Shown here piece by piece: positions 1 through 6,203 of a DNA stretch of 6,203 bases. The notes under the pieces were generated by a model. That model saw nothing but the letters and a program-made list of their open reading frames with translations, was not told where the DNA came from and made no database searches. This stretch comes from HGM11525 sp036307445 (GTDB lineage Bacteria; Bacillota; Clostridia; UBA1381). The stretch lies in assembly GCA_036307445.1 (NCBI GenBank), contig JAXJXP010000014.1, positions 1 through 6,203 of the forward strand, written 5' to 3'. The position numbers were made by a program, and so were the translations under genes. Each line of letters opens with the position of its first letter. Within the stretch, counting starts at the first letter, position 1.

Positions 1-42
1 CCAAAATTTATTTTGGTTGACGTTGACGGCGACGGTCCGTAA
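1..42 (+). CDS. 3' end of a convergent gene, unknown product (partial)
   Basis: Reading frame 1 is open from the window edge and gives PKFILVDVDGDGP followed by TAA at 40-42. The stop lies 2 bases before a strong bidirectional terminator, which is where a convergent gene would be expected to end. The VDVDGDG stretch looks like the Ca2+-binding loop of dockerin or EF-hand-like repeats, but a true dockerin would continue past it, so this may be only an acidic tail. Only 13 codons are visible and the function cannot be assigned. The last 11 bases before the final AA of the stop (30-40) match, in inverted orientation, a GC-rich element at 5945-5955, so the tail may be partly repeat-derived. The open frame could also be chance. 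Confidence 0.4.
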   Translation, partial: PKFILVDVDGDGP

Positions 43-44
43 TC

Positions 45-72
45 AAAAAACGGCACATAGATGCCGTTTTTT
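45..72. terminator. Bidirectional intrinsic terminator between miaA and the convergent gene
   Basis: A perfect 11-bp inverted repeat (AAAAAACGGCA at 45-55, TGCCGTTTTTT at 62-72) encloses a 6-base loop. The A tract on one side and the T tract on the other give a GC-core hairpin followed by a U run when read in either direction. On the minus strand it begins about 5 bases past the miaA stop and would end the mutS-mutL-miaA transcript. On the plus strand it would end the gene whose stop is at 40-42. Confidence 0.9.
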
Positions 73-76
73 TGTA

Positions 77-1006
77 TCATTCATTATTTAAAAAATCTTC
101 CACTAACTTTTCCGCCTCGAAAAACGCATTTTCAGGAGACAGATAATTCATATCCTGATTCTTCCTAAACCACGTCAGCTGACGTTTTGCATACTGTCTG
201 GTACGAAGCTTCAGCTCGTCCTTTGCCTCATCGAGTGTCATATTCCCGTCAAAGTACCCGAACAGCTCCTTATAGCCTATCGCCTGTGACGCAGTTTTAC
301 TGAGCTTATCCCTGCTTTGATAAAGCTCTCTCGCCTCGTCCATAAGCCCGCTCTCGATCATAATATCCACACGCATATCAATCCGCTCTTTCAGCACTTC
401 TCTCGGGTGGTCTATCATCATATAAAGTGCTTGGTAACGGCTCGGTTTCTTTTTTGTTTCCTCCTGATGCACCGAAATAGGCTTTTTGTGTATATGATAA
501 AATTCTATGGCACGGATTATTCGTTTGAGGTTATTGGGGTGCAGTCTTTCGGCTGAAACGCTGTCATATCCTGCAAGCTCACGAATAAGAACCTCTGCCC
601 CTTCGTTTTTTGCCCTCTCTTCCAGTTCCTTTCTCAAGGCAAAATCCGTATCCTCTCCGTCAAAATCAACGTCATTTACAAAGGAATCAATATAAAGTCC
701 CGTTCCGCCTGCAACAATTATATTCTTACCCCTACTTCTTATATCCTCGGCAACCAAATGTGCCCTTTCGCAAAAATCCGCAACCGAAAAGCTGTCCTCA
801 GGCTCGACAAAGTCTATGAGATGATGTACTACACCTTCCATCTCCTCCTTAGTCGGCTTTGCCGTACCGATATCCATTCTTCTGTAAATCTGCATACTGT
901 CAGCAGAAATAACCTCGGCATTAAACCGTTTGGCAAGCGCTATTGCAAGAGAGGTTTTACCCGATGCGGTAGCTCCGGCAACAACTATCAATGGTATCTT
1001 TTTCAT
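77..1006 (-). CDS. miaA: tRNA dimethylallyltransferase MiaA
   Basis: Cytoplasmic enzyme that transfers a dimethylallyl group from DMAPP to N6 of A37 in tRNAs reading codons that start with U, giving i6A37, which MiaB then methylthiolates. The protein has 309 residues, normal for the family (E. coli about 316). Visible motifs are a P-loop-like GATASGKT at 11-18, ISADSMQIYRRMDIGTAKP from residue 33 containing the catalytic Asp36, HHLIDFVEP near 61-69, GGTGLY at 100-105, NNLKRIIRAIE at 158-168, QAIGYKE at 241-247, and the C-terminal tRNA-contacting stretch RQYAKRQLTWFR at 270-281. The ATG start overlaps the mutL stop as ATGA, implying translational coupling. An AAAAGGAG Shine-Dalgarno sits inside the mutL 3' end at 1021-1028, a rather long 14 bases upstream. 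It is the last gene of the operon; the hairpin at 45-72 follows it, so hfq, often found next to miaA, is not here. Confidence 0.97.
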   Translation of the reverse strand: MKKIPLIVVAGATASGKTSLAIALAKRFNAEVISADSMQIYRRMDIGTAKPTKEEMEGVVHHLIDFVEPEDSFSVADFCERAHLVAEDIRSRGKNIIVAGGTGLYIDSFVNDVDFDGEDTDFALRKELEERAKNEGAEVLIRELAGYDSVSAERLHPNNLKRIIRAIEFYHIHKKPISVHQEETKKKPSRYQALYMMIDHPREVLKERIDMRVDIMIESGLMDEARELYQSRDKLSKTASQAIGYKELFGYFDGNMTLDEAKDELKLRTRQYAKRQLTWFRKNQDMNYLSPENAFFEAEKLVEDFLNNE

Positions 1007-2892
1007 AGTGTTCTGCCGAACTCCTTTTCTATTTCCTTTTTAGTCATCTTTATCACAATAGGTCTGCCGTGCGGACAGGTATTGATATTCTCCATATCAA
1101 AAACCTTATTAACAAGTGCATACATTTCCACCTCATCAAGCTTTCTGTTGGCTTTGATTGCCGCCTTGCAGGCTATTGTGTATGTAAGACGTTCCTTTGC
1201 CGCATCTATAACCTTCTGCCTATTATCTCCAAATGCCGTAACAAGCTCCACAAACACGTTTACCATTGACTCCTCGTCCATCGGCGACGGCACTGCCGTA
1301 ATGTATGTTTCGCCCTTCTTATCTTCCGTTTCAAAGCCAAGCTCGGCGAGCTTTTCCCTGTTATCCCCCGCCATCACCTTTTCTGTCGGCGAAAGCTCAA
1401 CAGGAACAGGTGCTATCAGCTTTTGGGGTGTTATCGTTCTTTTGGCAAGCTCTAACTTAAGCTCCTCATATTTTAATCTCTCGTGCGCAGCATGCTGGTC
1501 TATCATAAGCAAGCAATCATCCTGCTCGACTAAAATATATGTATCAAAAAGCTGTCCGACAACCCTGAAATTCCGCGGTAATTCCTCTATTCCCCTTACC
1601 GCTTCTCTTTGCTCTCTTAGCTCTGAAGCGGGTACATCACCAATACCTGATGCTGTCTCTCTTGTTGTTTCAAAATACTCATAGTTCCCTTTTTGTGTAA
1701 AGGTGGCTGTTTCCTGTACATATTTTCCACTCTTTTCAGGCGCAAACGAAGGCTCAGACGTCTTTCTCTCATAATGAACAAAGCCGCCTCTTTGGGTAGG
1801 TGTCTTTGCACTCTCCCAGCCTGATGCCTGAAAAGGCAACACCGCAGCAGGCCTAGGGTCAGGAGACGGTTCAGGTTCTGCTCTTTCCACCTCAGGCACT
1901 TGTGTAATAGAATAAAGTGCATTCTTTACTCCGTGGTAAACCACCCTGTAAACAAGAGAATCGTCCGAAAATTTGACCTCAAGCTTAGTCGGGTGTACGT
2001 TTATATCTATCTCCGCAGGGTTTACGGCAATATTCAGCACCGCCATAGGAAATTTTCCTATCATTATCTGATTTTTATAAGCTTCCTCAAGCGCACGGGT
2101 TATGGCTGGGCTTTTAATATATCTTTTATTTACATAAAAACTCTGATAGCCTCTGTTTGCCCTTGCCGTTTCGCTTTTTCCGACAATGCCGCTGATTTTT
2201 ATTCCGTCCATTTCATAGTCTACATCAATTACCGCTTTGGCATACTCTCTGCCGTAAACGCAGTAAAGGGCATTTTTTAAGCTGCTGTCGCCGGGCGAGT
2301 AATAAACTTCCTTGGAGTCCTTTGTAAGCTTAAAGGAAATTTCGGGGTGCGCAAGGATAAACCTTGTCATAATATCTGCAATATATCCCGCTTCTGTTGC
2401 GTCCTTTTTGAGAAATTTCATTCTTGCTGGAGTGTTGAAAAAGAGGTTTTTCACAACTATTGTTGTACCATTTGCAGTACCTGCCTCCTCCTTTTTTATA
2501 AGCACTCCGCCCGAGAATAATATTCTTGTACCCTCTAAATCTTCCGTACGTTTGGTTGTAAGCTCCACATCGGAAACCGCACCTATTGACGAAAGTGCTT
2601 CACCCCTGAATCCGAGTGTATAAATAGCATCAAGGTCGCTCGCCGTTTTTATCTTGCTTGTTGCATGGCGAAGAAAACATTTTTGTGCATCGTCGCCGGT
2701 CATACCACAGCCGTTATCGGACACACGGATAAAGCCCGTACCGCCGTTTTCTATCTCGACAGTAATGACGTTAGCACCTGCATCTATCGCATTTTCAACA
2801 AGCTCCTTTACCACAGATGCAGGTCTTTCCACAACCTCGCCTGCAGCAATTTTATTTGATATTTCAGTTGAAAGCTCATTTATTACTCCCAA
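1003..2892 (-). CDS. mutL: DNA mismatch repair protein MutL (endonuclease type)
   Basis: ATP-dependent mediator of mismatch repair, recruited by MutS. The protein has 629 residues. The N-terminal GHKL ATPase shows KELVENAIDAGA at 29-40 (general base Glu30, Mg2+-binding Asn34), DNGCGM at 59-64, TLGFRGEALSSIG at 92-104 and NGTTIVVKNLFFNTPAR at 141-157; INVHPTKLEVKF at 297-308 lies in the transducer domain. A poorly conserved Pro/Glu-rich linker covers about 331-440. The C-terminal dimerisation and nicking domain has GQLFDTYIL from 446, the metal-binding motif DQHAAHERLKYE at 465-476 (DQHAX2EX4E), ACKAAIK at 574-580 and CPHGRP at 606-611. These define a MutL that nicks DNA itself, without MutH. 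QKLIAP at 490-495 resembles the B. subtilis beta-clamp motif QEMIVP. The start is TTG: the preceding in-frame codon is TAA, the next Met is residue 64 inside the ATPase, and a strong ribosome site lies upstream. It follows mutS by 23 bases. Confidence 0.97.
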   Translation of the reverse strand: MGVINELSTEISNKIAAGEVVERPASVVKELVENAIDAGANVITVEIENGGTGFIRVSDNGCGMTGDDAQKCFLRHATSKIKTASDLDAIYTLGFRGEALSSIGAVSDVELTTKRTEDLEGTRILFSGGVLIKKEEAGTANGTTIVVKNLFFNTPARMKFLKKDATEAGYIADIMTRFILAHPEISFKLTKDSKEVYYSPGDSSLKNALYCVYGREYAKAVIDVDYEMDGIKISGIVGKSETARANRGYQSFYVNKRYIKSPAITRALEEAYKNQIMIGKFPMAVLNIAVNPAEIDINVHPTKLEVKFSDDSLVYRVVYHGVKNALYSITQVPEVERAEPEPSPDPRPAAVLPFQASGWESAKTPTQRGGFVHYERKTSEPSFAPEKSGKYVQETATFTQKGNYEYFETTRETASGIGDVPASELREQREAVRGIEELPRNFRVVGQLFDTYILVEQDDCLLMIDQHAAHERLKYEELKLELAKRTITPQKLIAPVPVELSPTEKVMAGDNREKLAELGFETEDKKGETYITAVPSPMDEESMVNVFVELVTAFGDNRQKVIDAAKERLTYTIACKAAIKANRKLDEVEMYALVNKVFDMENINTCPHGRPIVIKMTKKEIEKEFGRTL

Positions 2893-2902
2893 TTAAGCGA
2901 AC

Positions 2903-2910
2903 CCTCCTTT
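2903..2910 (-). promoter_or_regulatory. Strong ribosome binding site deciding the TTG start of mutL
   Basis: The minus strand reads AAAGGAGG, a near-perfect Shine-Dalgarno, 10 bases before the TTG at 2892-2890. It lies in the 23-base gap after the mutS stop. An in-frame TAA directly precedes the TTG, so no longer MutL is possible. The residues encoded from the TTG are needed for the conserved MutL N-terminus. Confidence 0.85.
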
Positions 2911-2915
2911 TCTTT

Positions 2916-5495
2916 TTACATTAGCTCCTTAGCCTTTTGCGAAAGCTCATAAAGCTTATTCATAGCCTCAATAGGCGTATATGTTGTGGCGTCTAGCATT
3001 GCAAGCTCACTAACAAGCCCCAGTGCTGCCATTTCGCCAATACCGAACTCTGTATCATCGGACGGCAAATCCATCTTGACAGACGGTTTTTCACCGCTGT
3101 CATTTTCTATATTTTTAAGCACCTCTTTGGCACGTTTAACCACCTCGGATGGCACTCCTGCCAACGCCGCAACTTCAATTCCGAAGCTGTCGTCCGTGCC
3201 GCCCCTTACAATCTTCCTGAGGAATGTAATATCGTCACCACGTTTCTTGACAGCTATCGAATAGTTTTTAACACCGTCAACCATACCCTCCAAAGCACAC
3301 AGCTCGTGGTAATGGGTTGCAAAGAGTGTTTTAGCACCGATTTTGCGTTTGTTTGCCACATACTCCGACACCGCCCACGCAATAGAAAGACCGTCAAAGG
3401 TAGATGTCCCTCTGCCGATTTCGTCAAGGATTATGAGCGAATTTTTAGTCGCATTAGCAAGAATGTGCGAAACCTCGCTCATTTCAAGCATAAAGGTGCT
3501 CTGTCCCTGCGCAATATCGTCCGACGCACCTACTCTGGTGAAAATTCTGTCGGTAATGCTTATTTTTGCATACGACGCAGGCACAAACGAGCCTACCTGC
3601 GCCATAAGTGTAATCAAAGCAGTCTGTCTCATATATGTCGATTTTCCCGCCATATTAGGACCTGTTATAATAAGAAGTCTGTTGTCGTCATTATCGAGTG
3701 TGGTGTCATTAGGCACAAAAACCGACTGCCTTTGTATCCGCTCAACGACAGGATGTCTGCCGTCCTTTATGATAATTTCACCGCTTTGGCAGATTTCAGG
3801 CATAACATAGCTGTTTTTTGCAGCAACGGTCGCCATAGAACAGATTGCGTCAAGGTCGGAAATCACCTCGCACACAACCTTAAGTCTTTCGGACGCATTT
3901 GCCGCCTCTCGTCTTAACATCTGGAATATCTCGCTCTCAAGCGCAAATTTTTGCTCTGATGCACTCAATATCTTTTCCTCAAGCTCTTTAAGCTGAGGTG
4001 TTATGTATCTTTCGCTGTTTACAAGAGTTTGTTTCCTGATATAGTCTTCGGGCACACTTTCCGAATTGAGCTTTGTTACCTCTATATAATAGCCGAATAC
4101 CTTATTATACGAGATTTTGAGTGTTTTGATGCCCGTGCGTTCACGTTCGTATTCCTCTTTCGACCTTATGTGCTTGTCGGTATTCTTGCAAATATCCCTT
4201 AGCTCGTCAAGCTCGGCAGAAAAGCCCTCTTCTATAACCTCTCCGTCCTTAATGCTGACAGACGGGCTTTCCTTAAGTGCACTGACCAAAAGTGTGCATA
4301 TATCCTCCATAATATCAAGCCTTGAATAAAGGCCTGAGAGAATATCACTTTTGGCATCGCTTAAAAGATATTTTATCTCGGGAAGTCTTTTTAACGACTC
4401 CCTCAGAGATGCCATATCACGAGGTGAGACAGAGCCTAAAAGCACTCTTGTCAGTATTCTTGAAATATCGTAAATTCCGTCTAATGCGTGGGCAAGCTCT
4501 TCTCTGAGCATTGCATTTTTGTAAAGCTCGTCCACACCGAACAAACGGCGATTGATTTCAATAGGATTCATAAGCGGCTTTTCGAGCCATTGGCGGAATC
4601 GTCTTGCGCCCATTGACGTCTTGGTCATATCAAGTGCACCCAAAAGAGACCCTCTCTTTGTCTTATCACGCATAGTCTCACAGATTTCAAGACTTCGGCG
4701 GGATTGGGGGTCGATTTCCATATATTCAGTAATTGAGTAAACATTAAGCCGATTTATAAACTCCAGCTTGTTCTTCTGGGTATGCTCAAGATAGTTCAAA
4801 AGTCCCGTAGCTGCCGACAGCATTGCTCCCGAAAGTGCTTCTACCCTCTCAATCCCAAAATGCTCCTTTGCGACCGCACTGTCAAGGAAATATCCTCTTT
4901 CCCTCTGCACCAAATCGCAGGGCAGTCTGCCTCTTAAGCTTTCGCCAAGGCGTGCCATTGCTCCGTCGTTTAATATAACCTCACGGGGCATATATCTGGC
5001 AAGCTCGGAAAGAGCATCCGATTCGTCCTTTGCCTCGGTCGAAAACACCTCTCCTGTAGAAATGTCGCAGAAAACCATACCGAAGCTTCCGTCATAAAAG
5101 CAGGCGGAAAGGTAGTTGTTGGCACGTTCGTCGAGCATATTCTCGTCTACGAGAGTTCCTGCCGTTATAACACGCACAACCTCTCTTTTTACAAGCCCTT
5201 TGGCTTCCTTGGGGTCTTCGACCTGCTCGCATACAGCAACCTTATAGCCTTTTGTAACAAGTCTTTCTATGTACATTTCCGCGCTGTGATGAGGTACTCC
5301 GCACATCGGAGCACGCTCAGGAAGACCGCACGATTTCCCCGTCAATGTTAGCTCAAGCTCTCTTGACGCTGTTATTGCATCATCAAAGAACATTTCGTAA
5401 AAGTCGCCAAGACGGTAGAAAAGTATGCAGTCGGGATACTCCTCCTTTGTCTGGAGGTAGCTTGTCATCATTGGGCTTAACTCTTCTTTTGCCAT
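2916..5495 (-). CDS. mutS: DNA mismatch repair protein MutS
   Basis: Homodimeric ABC-family ATPase that binds mismatches and small loops and recruits MutL. The protein has 859 residues, matching the family (E. coli 853). Mismatch-binding domain I carries RLGDFYEMF with the Phe-X-Glu motif at Phe32 and Glu34. The connector, lever and clamp domains follow, with FGYYIEVTK at 467-475 in the clamp/lever region. The ATPase has Walker A GPNMAGKST at 612-620, the signature region GASDDIAQGQSTFMLEMSE at 656-674, Walker B LIILDE at 687-692, RGTSTFDG at 695-702 and the H-loop ATHYH at 726-730. A helical tail with TPIEAMNKLYEL at 840-851 closes it. The variable stretch at about 796-825 shows no clear QxSFF-type beta-clamp motif, unlike B. 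subtilis MutS. The ATG start gives the typical MutS N-terminus (LSPMM). The ylbF-like gene ends 27 bases upstream and mutL begins 23 bases downstream, so one operon is likely. Confidence 0.98.
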   Translation of the reverse strand: MAKEELSPMMTSYLQTKEEYPDCILFYRLGDFYEMFFDDAITASRELELTLTGKSCGLPERAPMCGVPHHSAEMYIERLVTKGYKVAVCEQVEDPKEAKGLVKREVVRVITAGTLVDENMLDERANNYLSACFYDGSFGMVFCDISTGEVFSTEAKDESDALSELARYMPREVILNDGAMARLGESLRGRLPCDLVQRERGYFLDSAVAKEHFGIERVEALSGAMLSAATGLLNYLEHTQKNKLEFINRLNVYSITEYMEIDPQSRRSLEICETMRDKTKRGSLLGALDMTKTSMGARRFRQWLEKPLMNPIEINRRLFGVDELYKNAMLREELAHALDGIYDISRILTRVLLGSVSPRDMASLRESLKRLPEIKYLLSDAKSDILSGLYSRLDIMEDICTLLVSALKESPSVSIKDGEVIEEGFSAELDELRDICKNTDKHIRSKEEYERERTGIKTLKISYNKVFGYYIEVTKLNSESVPEDYIRKQTLVNSERYITPQLKELEEKILSASEQKFALESEIFQMLRREAANASERLKVVCEVISDLDAICSMATVAAKNSYVMPEICQSGEIIIKDGRHPVVERIQRQSVFVPNDTTLDNDDNRLLIITGPNMAGKSTYMRQTALITLMAQVGSFVPASYAKISITDRIFTRVGASDDIAQGQSTFMLEMSEVSHILANATKNSLIILDEIGRGTSTFDGLSIAWAVSEYVANKRKIGAKTLFATHYHELCALEGMVDGVKNYSIAVKKRGDDITFLRKIVRGGTDDSFGIEVAALAGVPSEVVKRAKEVLKNIENDSGEKPSVKMDLPSDDTEFGIGEMAALGLVSELAMLDATTYTPIEAMNKLYELSQKAKELM

Positions 5496-5496
5496 T

Positions 5497-5513
5497 AAGG
5501 CTCACAGCCTTTC
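5497..5513 (-). promoter_or_regulatory. mutS ribosome binding site inside a small hairpin
   Basis: The best Shine-Dalgarno candidate for mutS is GAAAGG on the minus strand at 5513-5508, 12 bases before the ATG. Its AAGG is part of a perfect 6-bp inverted repeat, AAGGCT (5511-5506) and AGCCTT (5502-5497), with a GTG loop. If the hairpin folds, the ribosome site is paired. A ribosome finishing the upstream gene (stop at 5525-5523) would reach or come close to it, suggesting translational coupling. The repeat is seen directly; the regulatory role is inferred. Confidence 0.4.
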
Positions 5514-5522
5514 TTCTGAATA

Positions 5523-5900
5523 TTAGTGGCAGCCTCCGCAGGTGCTGCAATCGTGTGTGCAGTTAGGGTCCTGACCTGTGATATAGAAGTTGATTATTCC
5601 GTTAATCTGCTGTACAACTGCATCAAAATCCTTCTTCGCATCAACGTATGCCTTGATTGTAGCAGAGCTTTCAACCATCTCTGAAAAAGCATCGCTATTC
5701 TTCTTTGTTGCTTCCTCACGTGTTATTTTCTCTGCCTGCATATCACGGACAAGATTCATTCTCTTTAAGTTAAATGCCTTTAAAAGCTCCTGCGCCTCTG
5801 TGTCAGCTTCCTGAGCTGCTTCTGCAGCTTTAAGTGCCTGCATTTCAGGACTTTCCTGTATCATTTCTCCAAGTTCGTGTGCTTTTTCAAGTAGTGTCAT
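5523..5900 (-). CDS. YlbF/YmcA-family regulator with Cys-rich C-terminal tail
   Basis: Small, mostly helical protein of 125 residues of the YlbF/YmcA (Com_YlbF, formerly DUF964) type. In B. subtilis, YlbF, YmcA and YaaT form the Y-complex, which carries Fe-S clusters and tunes mRNA processing by RNase Y, affecting competence, sporulation and biofilm formation. Here residues 1 to about 108 are rich in Ala, Glu, Lys and Gln with helical periodicity. The end has CTHDCSTCGGCH with Cys114, Cys118, Cys121 and Cys124 (CX3CX2CX2C) plus His116 and His125. These are the only cysteines in the protein and look like a metal or Fe-S site. Position between miaB and mutS matches B. subtilis ymcA, though cotE is missing. 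The sequence alone does not show whether it corresponds to YlbF or YmcA, so no symbol is given. ATG with AAAGGAG 9 bases upstream supports the start. There is no signal peptide or membrane segment, so it is cytoplasmic. Confidence 0.85.
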   Translation of the reverse strand: MTLLEKAHELGEMIQESPEMQALKAAEAAQEADTEAQELLKAFNLKRMNLVRDMQAEKITREEATKKNSDAFSEMVESSATIKAYVDAKKDFDAVVQQINGIINFYITGQDPNCTHDCSTCGGCH

Positions 5901-5909
5901 TTTTTATTT

Positions 5910-5916
5910 CTCCTTT
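5910..5916 (-). promoter_or_regulatory. Ribosome binding site of the YlbF-family gene
   Basis: The minus strand reads AAAGGAG, 9 bases before the ATG at 5900-5898, in an A/T-rich leader. This is a typical strong Firmicute Shine-Dalgarno and fixes the start of the 125-residue protein. Confidence 0.8.
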
Positions 5917-5944
5917 TTATAGTTGTTTATATTTTTACATCCAA

Positions 5945-5970
5945 ACGGACCGTCGGGGACGCCAGCTCCC
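5945..5970. repeat. GC-rich intergenic element, possible dispersed-repeat remnant
   Basis: Within the 84-base miaB-ylbF gap, these 26 bases are strikingly GC-rich against A/T-rich flanks. They contain a small palindrome CGTC-GGG-GACG at 5951-5961. The 11 bases ACGGACCGTCG at 5945-5955 recur in reverse complement at 30-40, at the other end of the window. From memory, similar strings (CGGACCGTCGGGGACGCC) are scattered between genes in gut Clostridia; this could not be checked here. There is no T run after the hairpin, so it does not look like an intrinsic terminator. Confidence 0.4.
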
Positions 5971-5984
5971 TTCATATAACGGTT

Positions 5985-6203
<219 letters not shown>

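Noticed and set aside
1..16. Near-perfect palindrome CCAAAAT-TT-ATTTTGG as an operator or attachment site
   Set aside because: It is short, A/T-rich, at the window edge and inside a probable coding frame; nothing else supports a binding site.
758..1684. A 308-codon open frame on the plus strand opposite miaA and mutL
   Set aside because: It spans the junction of two clearly conserved minus-strand genes, its translation is Ser/Leu/Ile-rich low-complexity typical of an antisense shadow, and it has no convincing ribosome site.
1617..1922. A 101-codon minus-strand frame inside the mutL linker
   Set aside because: It is an alternate frame of the poorly conserved MutL linker; the mutL frame is continuous through it, and no family features are visible.
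3306..3917. A 203-codon open frame on the plus strand opposite mutS
   Set aside because: It lies wholly opposite the conserved MutS ATPase region, is rich in Arg, His and Cys as expected of a reverse-frame shadow, and matches no family I recognise.
5915..5943. Possible promoter on the minus strand before the YlbF-family gene (TTGGAT, 17 bases, TATAAA)
   Set aside because: The spacing is good, but transcription would start at or past the ribosome binding site at 5910-5916, leaving the gene without a usable leader. It is probably chance in A/T-rich sequence.

Overview
This window holds a compact, co-directional bacterial housekeeping operon, all on the minus strand and therefore transcribed from right to left. 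In transcription order it contains: the C-terminal part of miaB (tRNA methylthiotransferase), a small YlbF/YmcA-family gene with a Cys-rich tail, mutS, mutL and miaA. The operon ends in a strong hairpin terminator about 5 bases after miaA. The first 42 bases look like the extreme C-terminus of a convergent plus-strand gene, which would share the same bidirectional terminator.

The gene order points to a low-to-moderate-GC Firmicute, most likely a member of the Clostridia (gut Oscillospiraceae/Lachnospiraceae type). The evidence is miaB followed by a YlbF/YmcA gene and then mutS-mutL (the Bacillus subtilis order, but without cotE), with miaA attached directly to mutL as in many Clostridia and Proteobacteria. 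Other supporting features are strong AAAGGAG-type ribosome binding sites, use of a TTG start, and a MutL carrying the endonuclease motif of MutH-independent mismatch repair. The genus cannot be named from sequence reading alone.

Region by region: 1-42 is a probable plus-strand gene end with a DVDGDG stretch; 45-72 is the bidirectional terminator; 77-1006 is miaA; 1003-2892 is mutL (ATGA overlap with miaA; TTG start); 2916-5495 is mutS; 5496-5522 is a short spacer with a hairpin over the mutS ribosome binding site; 5523-5900 is the YlbF-family gene; 5901-5984 is the widest gap (84 bases), holding a GC-rich element that resembles a dispersed-repeat remnant; 5985-6203 is the miaB 3' end. There is no gene-free stretch above 300 bases.

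Functionally, MutS recognises mismatches and MutL nicks the DNA to start repair. MiaA and MiaB are successive enzymes that make i6A37 and then ms2i6A37 on tRNAs reading UNN codons, and they bracket the repair pair. The YlbF-family protein probably works with RNase Y in mRNA processing. I see no new defence system, mobile element or RNA gene. The points worth a second look are small: the Cys tail, the mutS leader hairpin, the forced TTG start of mutL, the intergenic GC-rich element, the missing beta-clamp motif in MutS, and the absence of hfq after miaA.
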